Assembly: GCA_002271215.1 (NCBI GenBank)
Contig: CP018628.1
Span: 3,100,001-3,164,000 of the forward strand
Origin: Lelliottia jeotgali
Lineage (GTDB): Bacteria; Pseudomonadota; Gammaproteobacteria; Enterobacterales; Enterobacteriaceae
Direction of reading: 5' to 3'
DNA length: 64,000 nucleotides
The position numbers were made by a program, and so were the translations under genes. Below the pieces are notes generated by a model. It did no database searches, was not told the DNA's origin, and worked only from the letters and a program-made list of their open reading frames with translations. Positions 50,014-61,947 of this stretch are shown piece after piece (position 1 is the stretch's first letter; every line of letters begins with the position of its first letter).

Positions 50014-50499
50014 TCAGATAGCTTTTGCCATCTTCAAATTGCACGGACTCATTTGCCAGTTAAATACCCCTTTGCCGCTTTCGTCGAGGGTGACGTTAGC
50101 AATGGCCGAGGTAGTAAACATCGGTGGCGTTTCGCCGGGGCACAGTTCAGACACCAGGTAGCCGACCAGCGGCAGATGGGAAATCACCAGTGCAGAAGCG
50201 ACACCTTCATTGCACAGCGCCTGAAGATAAGCGCTGACAAGACCCACATCGCCGCACGGAGTGAGTTCAGGAAGAACATCCACGCCTTTAGGCAGGTTCA
50301 TACATTCCCCTACCACATCCAGCGTCTGCTCGGCCCGCAGGAAAGGGCTCACCAGTACACGATCGATATCCACTTTTTGGCCCTTGAGCCAGGTCGCCAT
50401 TTGACGGGATTCGTCACAGCCACAGGTGGTCAAAGGACGAACAGAGTCACTGGCAGCATCGAGTGCCGCGTCGCCGTGACGCATGATAAAAACTTGCAT
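50014..50499 (-). CDS. sixA: Phosphohistidine phosphatase SixA
   Basis: RHG-motif phosphatase (histidine phosphatase family) of 161 residues that removes phosphate from phosphohistidine: E. coli SixA acts on ArcB's HPt domain and on the nitrogen PTS protein NPr. The catalytic histidine is His8 in MRHGDAA. LVSPFLRAEQTLDVV and LVISHLPLVGYLVSELC supply the second active-site His and Arg. The K-12 yfcO-V fimbrial cluster that lies near here is absent. Confidence 0.96.
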   Translation of the reverse strand: MQVFIMRHGDAALDAASDSVRPLTTCGCDESRQMATWLKGQKVDIDRVLVSPFLRAEQTLDVVGECMNLPKGVDVLPELTPCGDVGLVSAYLQALCNEGVASALVISHLPLVGYLVSELCPGETPPMFTTSAIANVTLDESGKGVFNWQMSPCNLKMAKAI

Positions 50500-50709
50500 A
50501 TTGCACCGCTTTTGTTAACCAGGATCACCGGCGTTGACTACCCGCTATAACAGCAAAAAAGGTAGAAAACCCGATGGCCGGGCATTGTGCCTGATCCATC
50601 TGATGAATGAAACGCTGTTTTTTACCTTAATGGTGTAAGTATAGTCAATATCTGTTTACAAAATCACCAAAACAGGTTCATTCACCGTTGGATATACTCT
50701 TGTTGGACC

Positions 50710-54167
<3,458 letters not shown>

Positions 54168-54196
54168 AACAGTCCCCTGTAAATAACCTATGCGCA

Positions 54197-54213
54197 AAGT
54201 GGTCTGACCTGAT
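54197..54213 (-). promoter_or_regulatory. FadR operator of fadIJ
   Basis: On the minus strand ATCAGGTCAGACCACTT matches the FadR consensus (nnCTGGTCnGACCAGnn) with the central GGTC-N-GACC intact. It is placed about 30 bp before the fadI start, as needed for repression lifted by long-chain acyl-CoA. Confidence 0.82.
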
Positions 54214-54280
54214 AACAGTTTTAACCATATTTTTACATTGAGCCAATCGGGGAAGCAAAAAATTGCGAGGTAAGGCACAG

Positions 54281-54317
54281 AGAAGAAAAAGAAAATGCCC
54301 CTGCATAGCAGAGGCAT
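54281..54317 (-). terminator. Terminator of the yfcZ transcript
   Basis: ATGCCCCTGC (54295-54304) pairs with GCAGAGGCAT (54308-54317, one mismatch-like G-T) and is followed on the minus strand by TTTTCTTTTTCTT. It lies after the REP pair, about 100 bp past the yfcZ stop. Confidence 0.75.
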
Positions 54318-54333
54318 TTGAGATGTTTTTTAT

Positions 54334-54400
54334 CGGGTAGCGCTTCGCTTACCCGACCTACAATTTCGTAGGCCGGGTAAGGCAAAGCCGCCACCCGGCA
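54334..54400. repeat. REP pair after yfcZ
   Basis: Two inverted REP units (GGGTAGCGCTTCGCTTACCC... and ...GTAAGGCAAAGCCGCCACCCGGC) between the yfcZ stop and its terminator, the same family as the other REP pairs in this window. Confidence 0.82.
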
Positions 54401-54415
54401 TAATTACTTAGAAAA

Positions 54416-54700
54416 TTAACGCAGACCGAGCTGGAAAATCAGCGTTTCGGCTTCACACGCAAAAATGAAATCGATGTCGAGTTGCACACCGCCTTCCACT
54501 TCCGTGAAGGTCGATTTGATTTCACAAGGATCGGATTCCACGTCGCGCGCGCGTTTCGTCAACGCGGTCAGGGTTTCTTCAGCATCCGAACGTTTGCTAA
54601 ATACACGGCTGTAAGACGCGGTGCAATCGGTGTTATCCATAATGGTACCGACATCCATACAGCAGCAAACCGGGGTTTCATCAGCACTGCATTTACTCAT
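54416..54700 (-). CDS. yfcZ: YfcZ/YiiS family protein
   Basis: Small protein of 94 residues related to YiiS. It has several cysteines near the start (MSKCSADETPVCCCMDVG), which could bind a metal or iron-sulfur group, although that is inference. The rest is charged and helical, ending in a beta-rich segment. Function unknown. It is divergent from fadL. Confidence 0.9.
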   Translation of the reverse strand: MSKCSADETPVCCCMDVGTIMDNTDCTASYSRVFSKRSDAEETLTALTKRARDVESDPCEIKSTFTEVEGGVQLDIDFIFACEAETLIFQLGLR

Positions 54701-54936
54701 AGCTCAAGTTCCTCTGCGTTTTCGCGCACGGCGCGAGATAAATACGTTGCTGATATTTTACGCCCTGGCTGAAGGTCTCTCCAGCCGTTAATGGCGCAAA
54801 TGGGGATAAGTGACCGATATCACACTAAAAAATGATCTGGCGCAAAAATCACCCTTTCTGATGAGTGCGGGTGGTCGCATTTTTGCCACATAGATCTCGT
54901 TTCAAAAAACATCTTTGAAAAACTTCAGAAACAAAC

Positions 54937-54967
54937 TTGCAACATCCCATCTGGTCCGACCTATACT
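54937..54967 (+). promoter_or_regulatory. Candidate fadL promoter elements
   Basis: TTGCAA (54937-54942) and TATACT (54962-54967) could be -35 and -10, although the 19-bp spacer is long. The FadR site at 54949 overlaps this segment, so FadR binding would block the promoter. Confidence 0.5.
54949..54965 (+). promoter_or_regulatory. FadR operator 1 of fadL
   Basis: ATCTGGTCCGACCTATA has the GGTC-C-GACC core of the FadR consensus. It overlaps the -10 region, so bound FadR would repress fadL until fatty acyl-CoA releases it. Confidence 0.85.
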
Positions 54968-54972
54968 CTCGC

Positions 54973-54989
54973 CACTGGTCTGATTTCTA
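54973..54989 (+). promoter_or_regulatory. FadR operator 2 of fadL
   Basis: CACTGGTCTGATTTCTA carries one good half (CTGGTCTGA) and a weak second half. Together with the upstream site it gives the two-operator layout known for fadL. Confidence 0.65.
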
Positions 54990-55074
54990 AGTGTTACCAC
55001 AGACCCTACACTTCGCGCTCCTGTTACTGTATGTAACATATATTGCATAAAAATAACTCAATGAGGTTATGGTC

Positions 55075-56421
55075 ATGAGCCAGAAAACCCTGTTCAAAAA
55101 GACTGCGCTGGCAGTCGCAGTGGCAATCGTATCAACGTCCGCCTGGTCAGCGGGCTTCCAGCTTAACGAATTTTCTTCCTCTGGCCTTGGCCGTGCATAT
55201 TCCGGGGAAGGCGCCATTGCCGATGACGCAGGCAACGTGAGCCGTAACCCGGCGCTGATCACCATGTTTGATCGCCCTACCTTCTCTATGGGTGCCGTCT
55301 ATATCGATCCCGATGTCAACGTCACCGGGAAATCCAATTTAACCGGGCAGAGTGCTAACCAGGACAACATCGCGCCAGTCGCCTGGGTTCCTAACATGCA
55401 CTTTGTTATGCCAATCAACGATCAGTTTGGTTGGGGTGCGTCTGTTACCTCCAACTACGGTCTGGCAACAGAATTTAACGACAGCTACGCGGCCGGCATT
55501 TACGGCGGCAAGACCGACCTGCAGACCATCAACCTGAACCTGAGCGGTGCTTATCGCCTGGACAGCAACTGGAGCTTCGGTGTGGGCTTTGATGCTGTTT
55601 ACGCAAAAGCGAAAATTGAACGCTATGCAGGTTCCCTCGGCCCTCTGCTGGCGAGTCAGCTGCAAGGCCGGGTTCCACCCTCCATGCTGGACGGCATTAG
55701 CTCTCCAGACGACCAGATCGCGTACCTGAAAGGCGACGAGTGGGGCTTCGGCTGGAACGCAGGCATCCTGTATGAGCTGGACAAAAACAACCGTTGGGGC
55801 TTCACCTACCGTTCAGAAGTCAAAATCGACTTCGACGGCGACTATAAAAGCTCCATCGATCCGAACCTGAGCAACATCTTTGCCAGCATGGGTCTGACCG
55901 GCCTGCCAGCAGGTACCGGCGGCAGAACCCAGAACGGCGCACTGACGCTGAACCTGCCTGAAATGTGGGAAGTGTCTGGTTATAACCGCGTTGCACCGCA
56001 GTGGGCTATTCACTACAGCCTGACCTACACCAGCTGGAGCCAGTTCCAGGAACTGAAAGCGACCGGCAACGACGGCCAGACGCTGTTCTATAAAGATGAA
56101 AGCTTCAAAGATGCTTATCGTATCGCGCTGGGTACTACCTACTACTACGATAAGAACTGGACCTTCCGTACCGGTATCGCGTTCGATGACAGCCCAGTTC
56201 CGGCTGACAAGCGTTCCATCTCTATCCCGGATCAGGACCGTCTGTGGCTGAGCGCCGGTATGACTTATGCGTTTAACGACGATGCATCTATCGATGTGGG
56301 CGCGTCTTATATGCACGGCCAGAACGTCAGCTTCACCGAGGGCGAAGGCCCTGCAGCGTACACCTTCAAATCTGAAGGTAAAGCCTGGCTGTTCGGTACC
56401 AACTTCAACTACGCGTTCTAA
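55075..56421 (+). CDS. fadL: Long-chain fatty acid outer membrane transporter FadL
   Basis: Outer-membrane beta-barrel importer of long-chain fatty acids and also a phage receptor. It is 448 residues. The signal peptide is residues 1-25 (cleavage at SAWSA/GFQL). The mature start [22 protein letters not shown] is the hatch domain. The barrel ends in FGTNFNYAF with C-terminal Phe. I use the ATG seven bases after GAGGT; the ATG six bases earlier is too close to it. The segment around residues 190-215 ([22 protein letters not shown]) has little likeness to the E. coli one, where the long extracellular loops lie. A bidirectional terminator follows. Confidence 0.97.
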   Translation: MSQKTLFKKTALAVAVAIVSTSAWSAGFQLNEFSSSGLGRAYSGEGAIADDAGNVSRNPALITMFDRPTFSMGAVYIDPDVNVTGKSNLTGQSANQDNIAPVAWVPNMHFVMPINDQFGWGASVTSNYGLATEFNDSYAAGIYGGKTDLQTINLNLSGAYRLDSNWSFGVGFDAVYAKAKIERYAGSLGPLLASQLQGRVPPSMLDGISSPDDQIAYLKGDEWGFGWNAGILYELDKNNRWGFTYRSEVKIDFDGDYKSSIDPNLSNIFASMGLTGLPAGTGGRTQNGALTLNLPEMWEVSGYNRVAPQWAIHYSLTYTSWSQFQELKATGNDGQTLFYKDESFKDAYRIALGTTYYYDKNWTFRTGIAFDDSPVPADKRSISIPDQDRLWLSAGMTYAFNDDASIDVGASYMHGQNVSFTEGEGPAAYTFKSEGKAWLFGTNFNYAF

Positions 56422-56433
56422 AAGCGTCGTTAT

Positions 56434-56467
56434 TAAAAAAGGTGAGCATTTGCTCACCTTTTTTATT
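56434..56467. terminator. Bidirectional terminator between fadL and mlaA
   Basis: AAAAAAGGTGAGCA (56435-56448) pairs with TGCTCACCTTTTTT (56451-56464). A on one side and T on the other let it end both convergent genes, directly next to the mlaA stop. Confidence 0.93.
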
Positions 56468-57219
56468 TATTCTTTATCTATCTCAGAAAGCTCATTCTCG
56501 ATAGCCTTGGCGTTCGGATTATCTTCCGGTTTCAGCTTGCCGCCGCTAGCAATGAAGTCATGATTCTGGAAGTAGGCTTCGCGGACCATAATGTACGGGT
56601 CGGAAGACTGACGCAGCAGGCCGTCCGAATCCAGCAGTTGAGCGCGGGTCTCGATACCTTCCACGGTCCATTTGCCAATCGACAGCGGCCAGGTCAGCCA
56701 CGACAGCACCGGATAAAGGGTATCGACCATGTCGCCACCGTCATCACGAATCGTAAAGCTGCCATAAAACGGCAATTGCATATACGGGCCGTAACCGACG
56801 CCATAGCTGCCGAGTGTGCTACCAAAGCGATGCGGCTGCTCACGCTGCAACTTCTGATTCGCCATTCCCGCCACATCAATAAAGCCACCCATCCCTAACA
56901 GGCTGTTCAGGAAGAAGCGGGTGAAATGCACCATCCCCTGATACGGATCGCCCTGCAGGAAGAAGTTCACCATGACAGCAGGCTCTTCCAGGTTACTGGT
57001 GAAGTTGCTCAGACCATTTCGAGCCGGTTGCGGAACGTAATCACGCCATGCCACAGCAACCGGACGAACCAGATACGGGTCCAGCACGTTGTAGTTAAAG
57101 CTATACATGGATCGGTTGAACCCTTCTAAGGGATCGGAGCGCCCTGTTTGCTCGCCCGAGCTGGCACAGCCCACGAGCAACGTGGTGCCCAGCGCAAGCG
57201 CCGACAGCCGAAGTTTCAT
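56467..57219 (-). CDS. mlaA: Outer-membrane phospholipid-transport lipoprotein MlaA (VacJ)
   Basis: Lipoprotein of 250 residues that takes surface-exposed phospholipid from the outer leaflet of the outer membrane into the Mla pathway; it works with OmpC/F. The lipobox is LVGC, with lipidated Cys18, in the signal LRLSALALGTTLLVGCASS. Family segments are DPLEGFNRSMYSFNYNVLDPYLVRPVA and YGVGYGPYMQLPFYGS. GGGAG lies seven bases before the ATG. A longer frame is open upstream but would remove the signal peptide, so it is rejected. Confidence 0.97.
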   Translation of the reverse strand: MKLRLSALALGTTLLVGCASSGEQTGRSDPLEGFNRSMYSFNYNVLDPYLVRPVAVAWRDYVPQPARNGLSNFTSNLEEPAVMVNFFLQGDPYQGMVHFTRFFLNSLLGMGGFIDVAGMANQKLQREQPHRFGSTLGSYGVGYGPYMQLPFYGSFTIRDDGGDMVDTLYPVLSWLTWPLSIGKWTVEGIETRAQLLDSDGLLRQSSDPYIMVREAYFQNHDFIASGGKLKPEDNPNAKAIENELSEIDKE

Positions 57220-57536
57220 ATATTTCTCCCTGTTAGTATGGCTATCGTTGACTGCCATCCGAAACGGAACGCCGCGCGCTCCGCTAACATACGTGCAAGT
57301 GATTGTAACAGCACGTTTCTGGATGTCCACGCACACAATGACGGGCAGTCAGCTGCCATCACTCTGATCTCAGCATAGCCTGGCTTTTTCATTTCATTTC
57401 TTTGCCAATTTTATCCTGTGTCAGAGGTCGATGTATCACGTTTATTGCCATTGCCAGGAAAATAAGAGCATCCCCACGGGCAATGGCCGGAAAACCGCTA
57501 CGATTACTGTTATGACAACGCAGCGAGACGCTTCTG
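57220..57536. promoter_or_regulatory. Divergent mlaA/yfdC upstream region, no gene seen
   Basis: About 317 bp with no supported open frame. It should hold the mlaA promoter on the minus strand and the yfdC promoter on the plus strand. I see no strong palindrome or recognised operator. Confidence 0.4.
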
Positions 57537-58478
57537 ATGGACGAACTGAACGCAGAAAAAATCGATAAACATACCGATGAGCTGGAAGTGGAAAGCGAAG
57601 AAAAACAGCACGGGGGCAAAATCGAGGTCGATGAGGACCGGCTCCCCTCACGGGCGATGGCGATCCACGAACATATCCGTCAGGACGGCGAAAAAGAGCT
57701 TGAGCGCGATGCGATGGCGTTACTGTGGTCAGCCATTGCCGCCGGGCTGTCGATGGGGGCATCGCTACTGGCAAAAGGGATATTCCACGTCCAGCTAGAA
57801 GGCGTGCCGGGCGGGTTTCTGATTGAGAATCTGGGCTACACCTTTGGGTTTGTGATTGTCATTATGGCGCGCCAACAGCTGTTTACGGAGAACACAGTCA
57901 CAGCAGTTCTGCCCGTTATGCAAAAGCCCACGTGGGGGAACTTCGGGCTTCTGATGCGCCTGTGGAGCGTGGTGCTGCTGGGGAATATCATCGGCACGGG
58001 CGTCGCCGCCTGGGCGTTCGAGTATATGCCAATATTTGATGAGCCTACCCGTGATGCGTTTGTCAAAATCGGCATGGACATCATGAAGAACACCCCGCTC
58101 GAAATGTTCTCCAACGCCATTATCTCTGGCTGGATCATCGCCACTATGGTCTGGATGTTCCCCTCTGCCGGGGCTGCCAAAATCGTGGTGATTATCCTGA
58201 TGACCTGGCTGATCGCGCTGGCAGACACCACCCATATTGTCGTCGGCACGGTGGAAGTTCTGTATCTGGTGTTCAATGGCACCCAACACTGGAGCGATTT
58301 TTTCTGGCCTTTCGCCCTGCCGACGCTGGCGGGTAATATCTGTGGCGGAACCTTTATCTTTGCCCTGCTGAGCCATGCACAAATCCGCAATGATATGTCC
58401 AACAAGCGTAAGGCTGAGCTGAAGGAAAAGGAAAAATCTCAGCAAAACAACGTCGAAAATCCAAAAAAAGCGGATTAA
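57537..58478 (+). CDS. yfdC: Formate/nitrite transporter-family protein YfdC
   Basis: Inner-membrane protein of 313 residues of the FNT superfamily. It has an unusual charged, hydrophilic N-terminal extension (about 1-55, DELEVESEEKQHGGKIEVDED) and a charged C-terminal tail. Between them six or so membrane helices are visible, with SAIAAGLSMGASLLAKGIF, ISGWIIATMVWMFPSAGAAK and NICGGTFIFALLSH. The substrate is unknown. It runs toward the tRNA-Arg gene. Confidence 0.92.
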   Translation: MDELNAEKIDKHTDELEVESEEKQHGGKIEVDEDRLPSRAMAIHEHIRQDGEKELERDAMALLWSAIAAGLSMGASLLAKGIFHVQLEGVPGGFLIENLGYTFGFVIVIMARQQLFTENTVTAVLPVMQKPTWGNFGLLMRLWSVVLLGNIIGTGVAAWAFEYMPIFDEPTRDAFVKIGMDIMKNTPLEMFSNAIISGWIIATMVWMFPSAGAAKIVVIILMTWLIALADTTHIVVGTVEVLYLVFNGTQHWSDFFWPFALPTLAGNICGGTFIFALLSHAQIRNDMSNKRKAELKEKEKSQQNNVENPKKAD

Positions 58479-58553
58479 ACGGCGACTCTTTAAGCAGTCA
58501 GGCGGTATCGAGCTTAACGCTAAGTATAAATAGGGCTATACTCGTGCCGCTTC

Positions 58554-58625
58554 GTCCCCTTAGTTAAATGGATATAACGAGCCCCTCCTAAGGGCTAGTT
58601 GCAGGTTCGATTCCTGCAGGGGACA
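58554..58625 (+). tRNA. argW: tRNA-Arg, anticodon CCU
   Basis: Cloverleaf of 72 bases. The acceptor stem is GTCCCCT / AGGGGAC, the D arm has GTT...AAC around AAATGGATAT, the anticodon stem is AGCCC / GGGCT with loop CTCCTAA (anticodon CCT at 58587-58589), and the T arm is GCAGG-TTCGATT-CCTGC. The base after the stem is A (58625), but the next three are CTT, so the CCA end is not encoded, contrary to almost every tRNA gene of enterics. argW is a well-known prophage and island integration site (CPS-53 in K-12); here the flanks carry no integrase. Confidence 0.96.
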
Positions 58626-58914
58626 CTTTACACCTCTTCACTACTCTTACTCGTCACAAAATAAAGCCATCACCCCTCTTCTTTTATTCCATAATATAAA
58701 TGGTCCCAGAGCGGCATAATTTCATGAAAAACAAGTCATAGCACAGATTGTATAAGGGTGCTACTCTACGCAACCCGCCTTATCTCGGCAGTGGTCTGGC
58801 AACGCCGTAAAGTTGGGTAAGGCCTGAAACCATCACCCTAAACTACGGTCTAAATCAGTATGTTGTAACGCAACGTTTGCGCTACCTTCTCAGGTTTTAT
58901 ATAGGTCCACTATT
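58626..58914. other. Gap between tRNA-Arg and lpxP, no gene seen
   Basis: About 289 bp with no convincing frame and no integrase or phage remnant. The last 100 bp form the lpxP leader, with a partly palindromic motif CGCAACGTTTGCG (58869-58881). The sequence downstream of the tRNA is where K-12 has the CPS-53 prophage and the oxc/frc region. Confidence 0.5.
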
Positions 58915-59832
58915 TTGTCTCAATGCAAATTTGAACGTGCATTTCTTCACCCACGTTACTGGCTCACATGGTTCGGTCTTGGCCTGCTCTGGTTGCTCGT
59001 TCAATTGCCCTATCCCGCTATACAAGTGCTTGGCTCAAGTTTAGGCAGCGCTTCACGTTACTTTTTGAAACGCCGTGAATCCATCGCCCGCAGAAATCTG
59101 GAATTATGTTTTCCTCAATATACTGCCGAGCAGCGTGACAAACTGATCGCCGAGAATTTCAAATCCATAGGCATGGCACTGCTGGAGACCGGCATGGCCT
59201 GGTTCTGGCCGGACGCGCGCGTGCGCAAATGGTTTGATGTCGAAGGCCTGGAAAACCTGCAGCAGGTGCAGGCACAGAATCGTGGCGTGATGGTCATCGG
59301 CGTACATTTTATGTCACTCGAATTGGGCGGCCGCGTCATGGGGCTGTGTCAGCCGATGATGGCAACCTACCGTCCGCATAACAATCGGCTGATGGAATGG
59401 GTGCAAACACGTGGCCGTATGCGCTCGAATAAAGCGATGATCAGCCGCAACAATCTGCGCGGTCTGGTCAATGCCCTGAAGAAAGGTGAAGCGGTGTGGT
59501 TCGCGCCCGATCAAGATTACGGACGCAAAGGCAGCAGTTTTGCGCCCTTCTTCGCGGTGAAAGATGTCGCCACCACCAACGGCACGTTTGTGATTTCACG
59601 CCTGTCCGGATCGCCAATGCTCACGGTTACCATGATCAGAAAAGCGGATAAGTCGGGCTATCGTTTGTTTATCTCGCCAGAACTGCATAATTACCCGCAG
59701 GATGAGCAAGCCGCAGCGACCTACATTAACAAAGTTATCGAAAACGAAATCATGCGCGCACCAGAACAATATCTCTGGGTACATCGCCGCTTTAAGACTC
59801 GCCCTGTGGGTGAAACCTCGCTCTACATCTAG
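58915..59832 (+). CDS. lpxP: Palmitoleoyl-acyltransferase LpxP (cold-induced late lipid A acyltransferase)
   Basis: Adds palmitoleate in place of laurate to Kdo2-lipid IV-A at low temperature, giving a more fluid outer membrane. It is an HtrB/MsbB family enzyme of 305 residues with an N-terminal membrane anchor (about 16-36) and the HX4E acyltransferase motif His131...Glu136 (GVHFMSLE). Further family blocks are RMRSNKAMISRNNLRG and FAPDQDYGRKGSSFAPFF. No ATG fits: the frame begins ATT-TTG-TCT-CAA-TGC where E. coli has ATG-TTT-CCG-CAA-TGC, so I use the TTG, with AGGT eight bases before it. It is monocistronic with a terminator-like hairpin. Confidence 0.92.
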   Translation: MSQCKFERAFLHPRYWLTWFGLGLLWLLVQLPYPAIQVLGSSLGSASRYFLKRRESIARRNLELCFPQYTAEQRDKLIAENFKSIGMALLETGMAWFWPDARVRKWFDVEGLENLQQVQAQNRGVMVIGVHFMSLELGGRVMGLCQPMMATYRPHNNRLMEWVQTRGRMRSNKAMISRNNLRGLVNALKKGEAVWFAPDQDYGRKGSSFAPFFAVKDVATTNGTFVISRLSGSPMLTVTMIRKADKSGYRLFISPELHNYPQDEQAAATYINKVIENEIMRAPEQYLWVHRRFKTRPVGETSLYI

Positions 59833-59843
59833 CCTCTTCGAAC

Positions 59844-59872
59844 GGTTAGTTTCGCTAAGAAACTAACCTTTT
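59844..59872 (+). terminator. Hairpin after lpxP
   Basis: GGTTAGTTTC (59844-59853) pairs perfectly with GAAACTAACC (59859-59868) around GCTAA, and TTTTC follows. It sits 12 bp past the lpxP stop. The T run is short, so termination may be incomplete. Confidence 0.75.
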
Positions 59873-60187
59873 CAGTCACCTGTAATCACCTGCCGAAATT
59901 GTCTTATTACCCCTTCGCTCAACGTTATTTATTCCGCTGTGAAATTATACTGTCGCCGTTCCACGACAGTCGTAAGCTACGGAAATAATGAGAAAAAATG
60001 CCCCTTGCTCCCCCCTGTATTTAGGCGTACATTAGCGCCGTCTGGCAACGGGAACGCACAGAATTCTGAGCTGGAGTCATCGACGTTACGGGATAATTCT
60101 TATTTCCGGTTTGGTCTGATTTCAACTCTCTATACTCAGTTGGACTTTGTTTTTAAGGCGTATCTTTTGATGCGCGGAGCGATGAAC

Positions 60188-60259
60188 GTGAAATATTTCT
60201 TTATGGGCATTTCGGTGATTGTTTTAGTCTGGGCCGGAACCTTTGCCCTGATGATCTGA
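60188..60259 (+). CDS. ypdK: Small membrane protein YpdK
   Basis: A 23-residue hydrophobic peptide (VKYFFMGISVIVLVWAGTF plus ALMI, first residue Met) closely matching the K-12 small membrane protein YpdK. GGAG lies eight bases before the GTG, while the ATG two codons earlier is only two bases from it. One membrane segment covers the whole protein. It lies between lpxP and alaC as in K-12. Function is unknown. The long open frame around it is chance and not a gene. The terminator directly after the stop supports a real transcript. Confidence 0.82.
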   Translation: MKYFFMGISVIVLVWAGTFALMI

Positions 60260-60275
60260 GCGAAGAAAATACAGT

Positions 60276-60310
60276 TAAAAAAACAGGAGCCATTAGGCTC
60301 CTGTTTTTTT
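60276..60310. terminator. Bidirectional terminator between ypdK and alaC
   Basis: CAGGAGCC (60284-60291) pairs with GGCTCCTG (60296-60303) around ATTA. AAAAAAA stands before and TTTTTTT after, so it can end ypdK and the convergent alaC transcript. Confidence 0.93.
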
Positions 60311-60337
60311 ATGCACACATTTTTACGGGCACATTGC

Positions 60338-61561
60338 CTATTCCGATTTTCTCTCTACCGGCAACAACCCGTCTGCGCGGAACATCCCTTTAATGCCTCT
60401 TATCGCCTGGCGAATGCGATCGCTGTTTTCGATCAGCGCAAAGCGTACGTGGGTATCACCATAGTCACCGAAACCGATGCCCGGAGAGACGCACACTTTT
60501 GCATCCTGGAGCAGCTTTTTGGCAAACTCCAGAGACCCCATTGCAGCGTAGTGCTCAGGGATTTTGGCCCAGACGTACATCGAGGCTTTCGGCATCTCAA
60601 CCATCCAGCCCGCCTCGTGCAAGCCTTTTACCAGCACATCGCGGCGACGTTTGTACTGCGCTGCGATGTCATGTACGCACTGCTGATCGCCTTCCAGCGC
60701 GGCAATTGCGGCGACCTGGAGCGGCGTAAAGGTGCCGTAATCGTGGTAACTCTTGATTCTCGCCAGGGCGTTAACCAGCGTTTTATTACCGACCATAAAT
60801 CCGATACGCCAGCCCGCCATGTTGTAGCTTTTTGATAGCGTAAAGAACTCAACGGCGACATCGCGCGCACCCGGCACCTGCATAATAGACGGCGCTTTCC
60901 AGCCGTCATACACGATATCGGCATACGCCAGATCGTGCACCACCAGCACGTCGTAGCGCTTCGCCAGCGCCACGACTTTCTCGAAGAACTCCAGCTCGAC
61001 GCACTGCGCCGTAGGGTTCGACGGGAATCCGAGGATCATCATTTTCGGTTTTGGATAGCTTTCACGAATTGCGCGTTCGAGTTCGTTGAAAAAATCGACG
61101 CCCTCCACCAGCGGGACGGAGCGAACCTGCGCCCCGGCGATCACCGCGCCATAGATATGGATCGGGTAGCTCGGGTTTGGCACCAGCACCGTGTCACCGT
61201 GATCCAGTGTCGCCAGCATCAGGTGCGCCAGCCCTTCTTTCGAACCGATGGTCACGATGGCTTCGCTTTCTGGGTCGATTTCTACGTGATAGCGATCCTG
61301 ATACCAGCGAGAGATCGCCCGACGTAAACGCGGAATACCGCGCGACGTGGAGTAACCGTGAGTATCCGGGCGCTGCGCCACAGTGCAGAGCTTTTCAACA
61401 ATATGCGGCGGCGTGGGGCCATCAGGATTACCCATGCTGAAATCGATAATGTCTTCGCCGCGCCGACGCGCAGCCATTTTCAGTTCAGCAGTGATATTAA
61501 AAACATAAGGGGGGAGACGATCGATACGCGTAAAACGGCGTTCAGGACTGGATTCAGCCAT
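60338..61561 (-). CDS. alaC: Glutamate-pyruvate aminotransferase AlaC
   Basis: Second alanine transaminase of enterics, fold-type I PLP enzyme of 407 residues. The lysine that carries PLP is Lys244 ([17 protein letters not shown]). Other contacts are [34 protein letters not shown] with the substrate Asn and [14 protein letters not shown] with the Asp. The C-terminus is shorter than in K-12 and lacks its HIHENAE end. The start MAESSPERR follows GAGGAAT; 17 codons upstream are open but unlike the family. It is divergent from ypdA. Confidence 0.95.
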   Translation of the reverse strand: MAESSPERRFTRIDRLPPYVFNITAELKMAARRRGEDIIDFSMGNPDGPTPPHIVEKLCTVAQRPDTHGYSTSRGIPRLRRAISRWYQDRYHVEIDPESEAIVTIGSKEGLAHLMLATLDHGDTVLVPNPSYPIHIYGAVIAGAQVRSVPLVEGVDFFNELERAIRESYPKPKMMILGFPSNPTAQCVELEFFEKVVALAKRYDVLVVHDLAYADIVYDGWKAPSIMQVPGARDVAVEFFTLSKSYNMAGWRIGFMVGNKTLVNALARIKSYHDYGTFTPLQVAAIAALEGDQQCVHDIAAQYKRRRDVLVKGLHEAGWMVEMPKASMYVWAKIPEHYAAMGSLEFAKKLLQDAKVCVSPGIGFGDYGDTHVRFALIENSDRIRQAIRGIKGMFRADGLLPVERKSE

Positions 61562-61947
61562 AGATTCCTCAGATTCACGTGAGCGCCCGGACCGTCCGAG
61601 CGACGCTGCCACGATTGTGGCATGCTTAGAAAATAGCCTGATTGAAAAGCCGCTGTCGAGAGGGTAACGAAAAAATATTTATCCCGCTAAAACCGGAAGC
61701 GTGCTGGGATGAAAAGCGGAAGTCATCTCTCCAGAACATTTATATGACGCCATTTTTTTAACGCCGCGATATCAATGAAGTAACACCCAAAGAGAGCATA
61801 AAGGCTAAATAGTCGGTATTAAGGTCATCAAAAATCAATCCCCTTTGAAGGAAGTGGTTTTTCCTCATTTGATAATTAAGCCAGATGTCTGGTCATTGTG
61901 CGCCAGGTTTCCTATCATAGATTTTTCCCGTTTTCCCAGGTTTACTC
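61562..61947. promoter_or_regulatory. Divergent alaC/ypdA promoter region, no gene seen
   Basis: 386 bp without a supported gene. A small perfect hairpin TGCCAC-GATT-GTGGCA (61607-61622) lies 46 bp before the alaC start and could be an operator or leader structure. I cannot place promoter hexamers with confidence. Confidence 0.45.

Noticed and set aside
58868..58882. PurR-like site (ACGCAACGTTTGCGC) upstream of lpxP
   Set aside because: It is one base shorter than the PurR palindrome, so the half-sites are out of register, and lpxP has no link to purines.
59939..60259. 106-residue open frame that contains ypdK
   Set aside because: Only the last 23 codons match a known small protein and have a ribosome binding site; the rest is a chance open frame.
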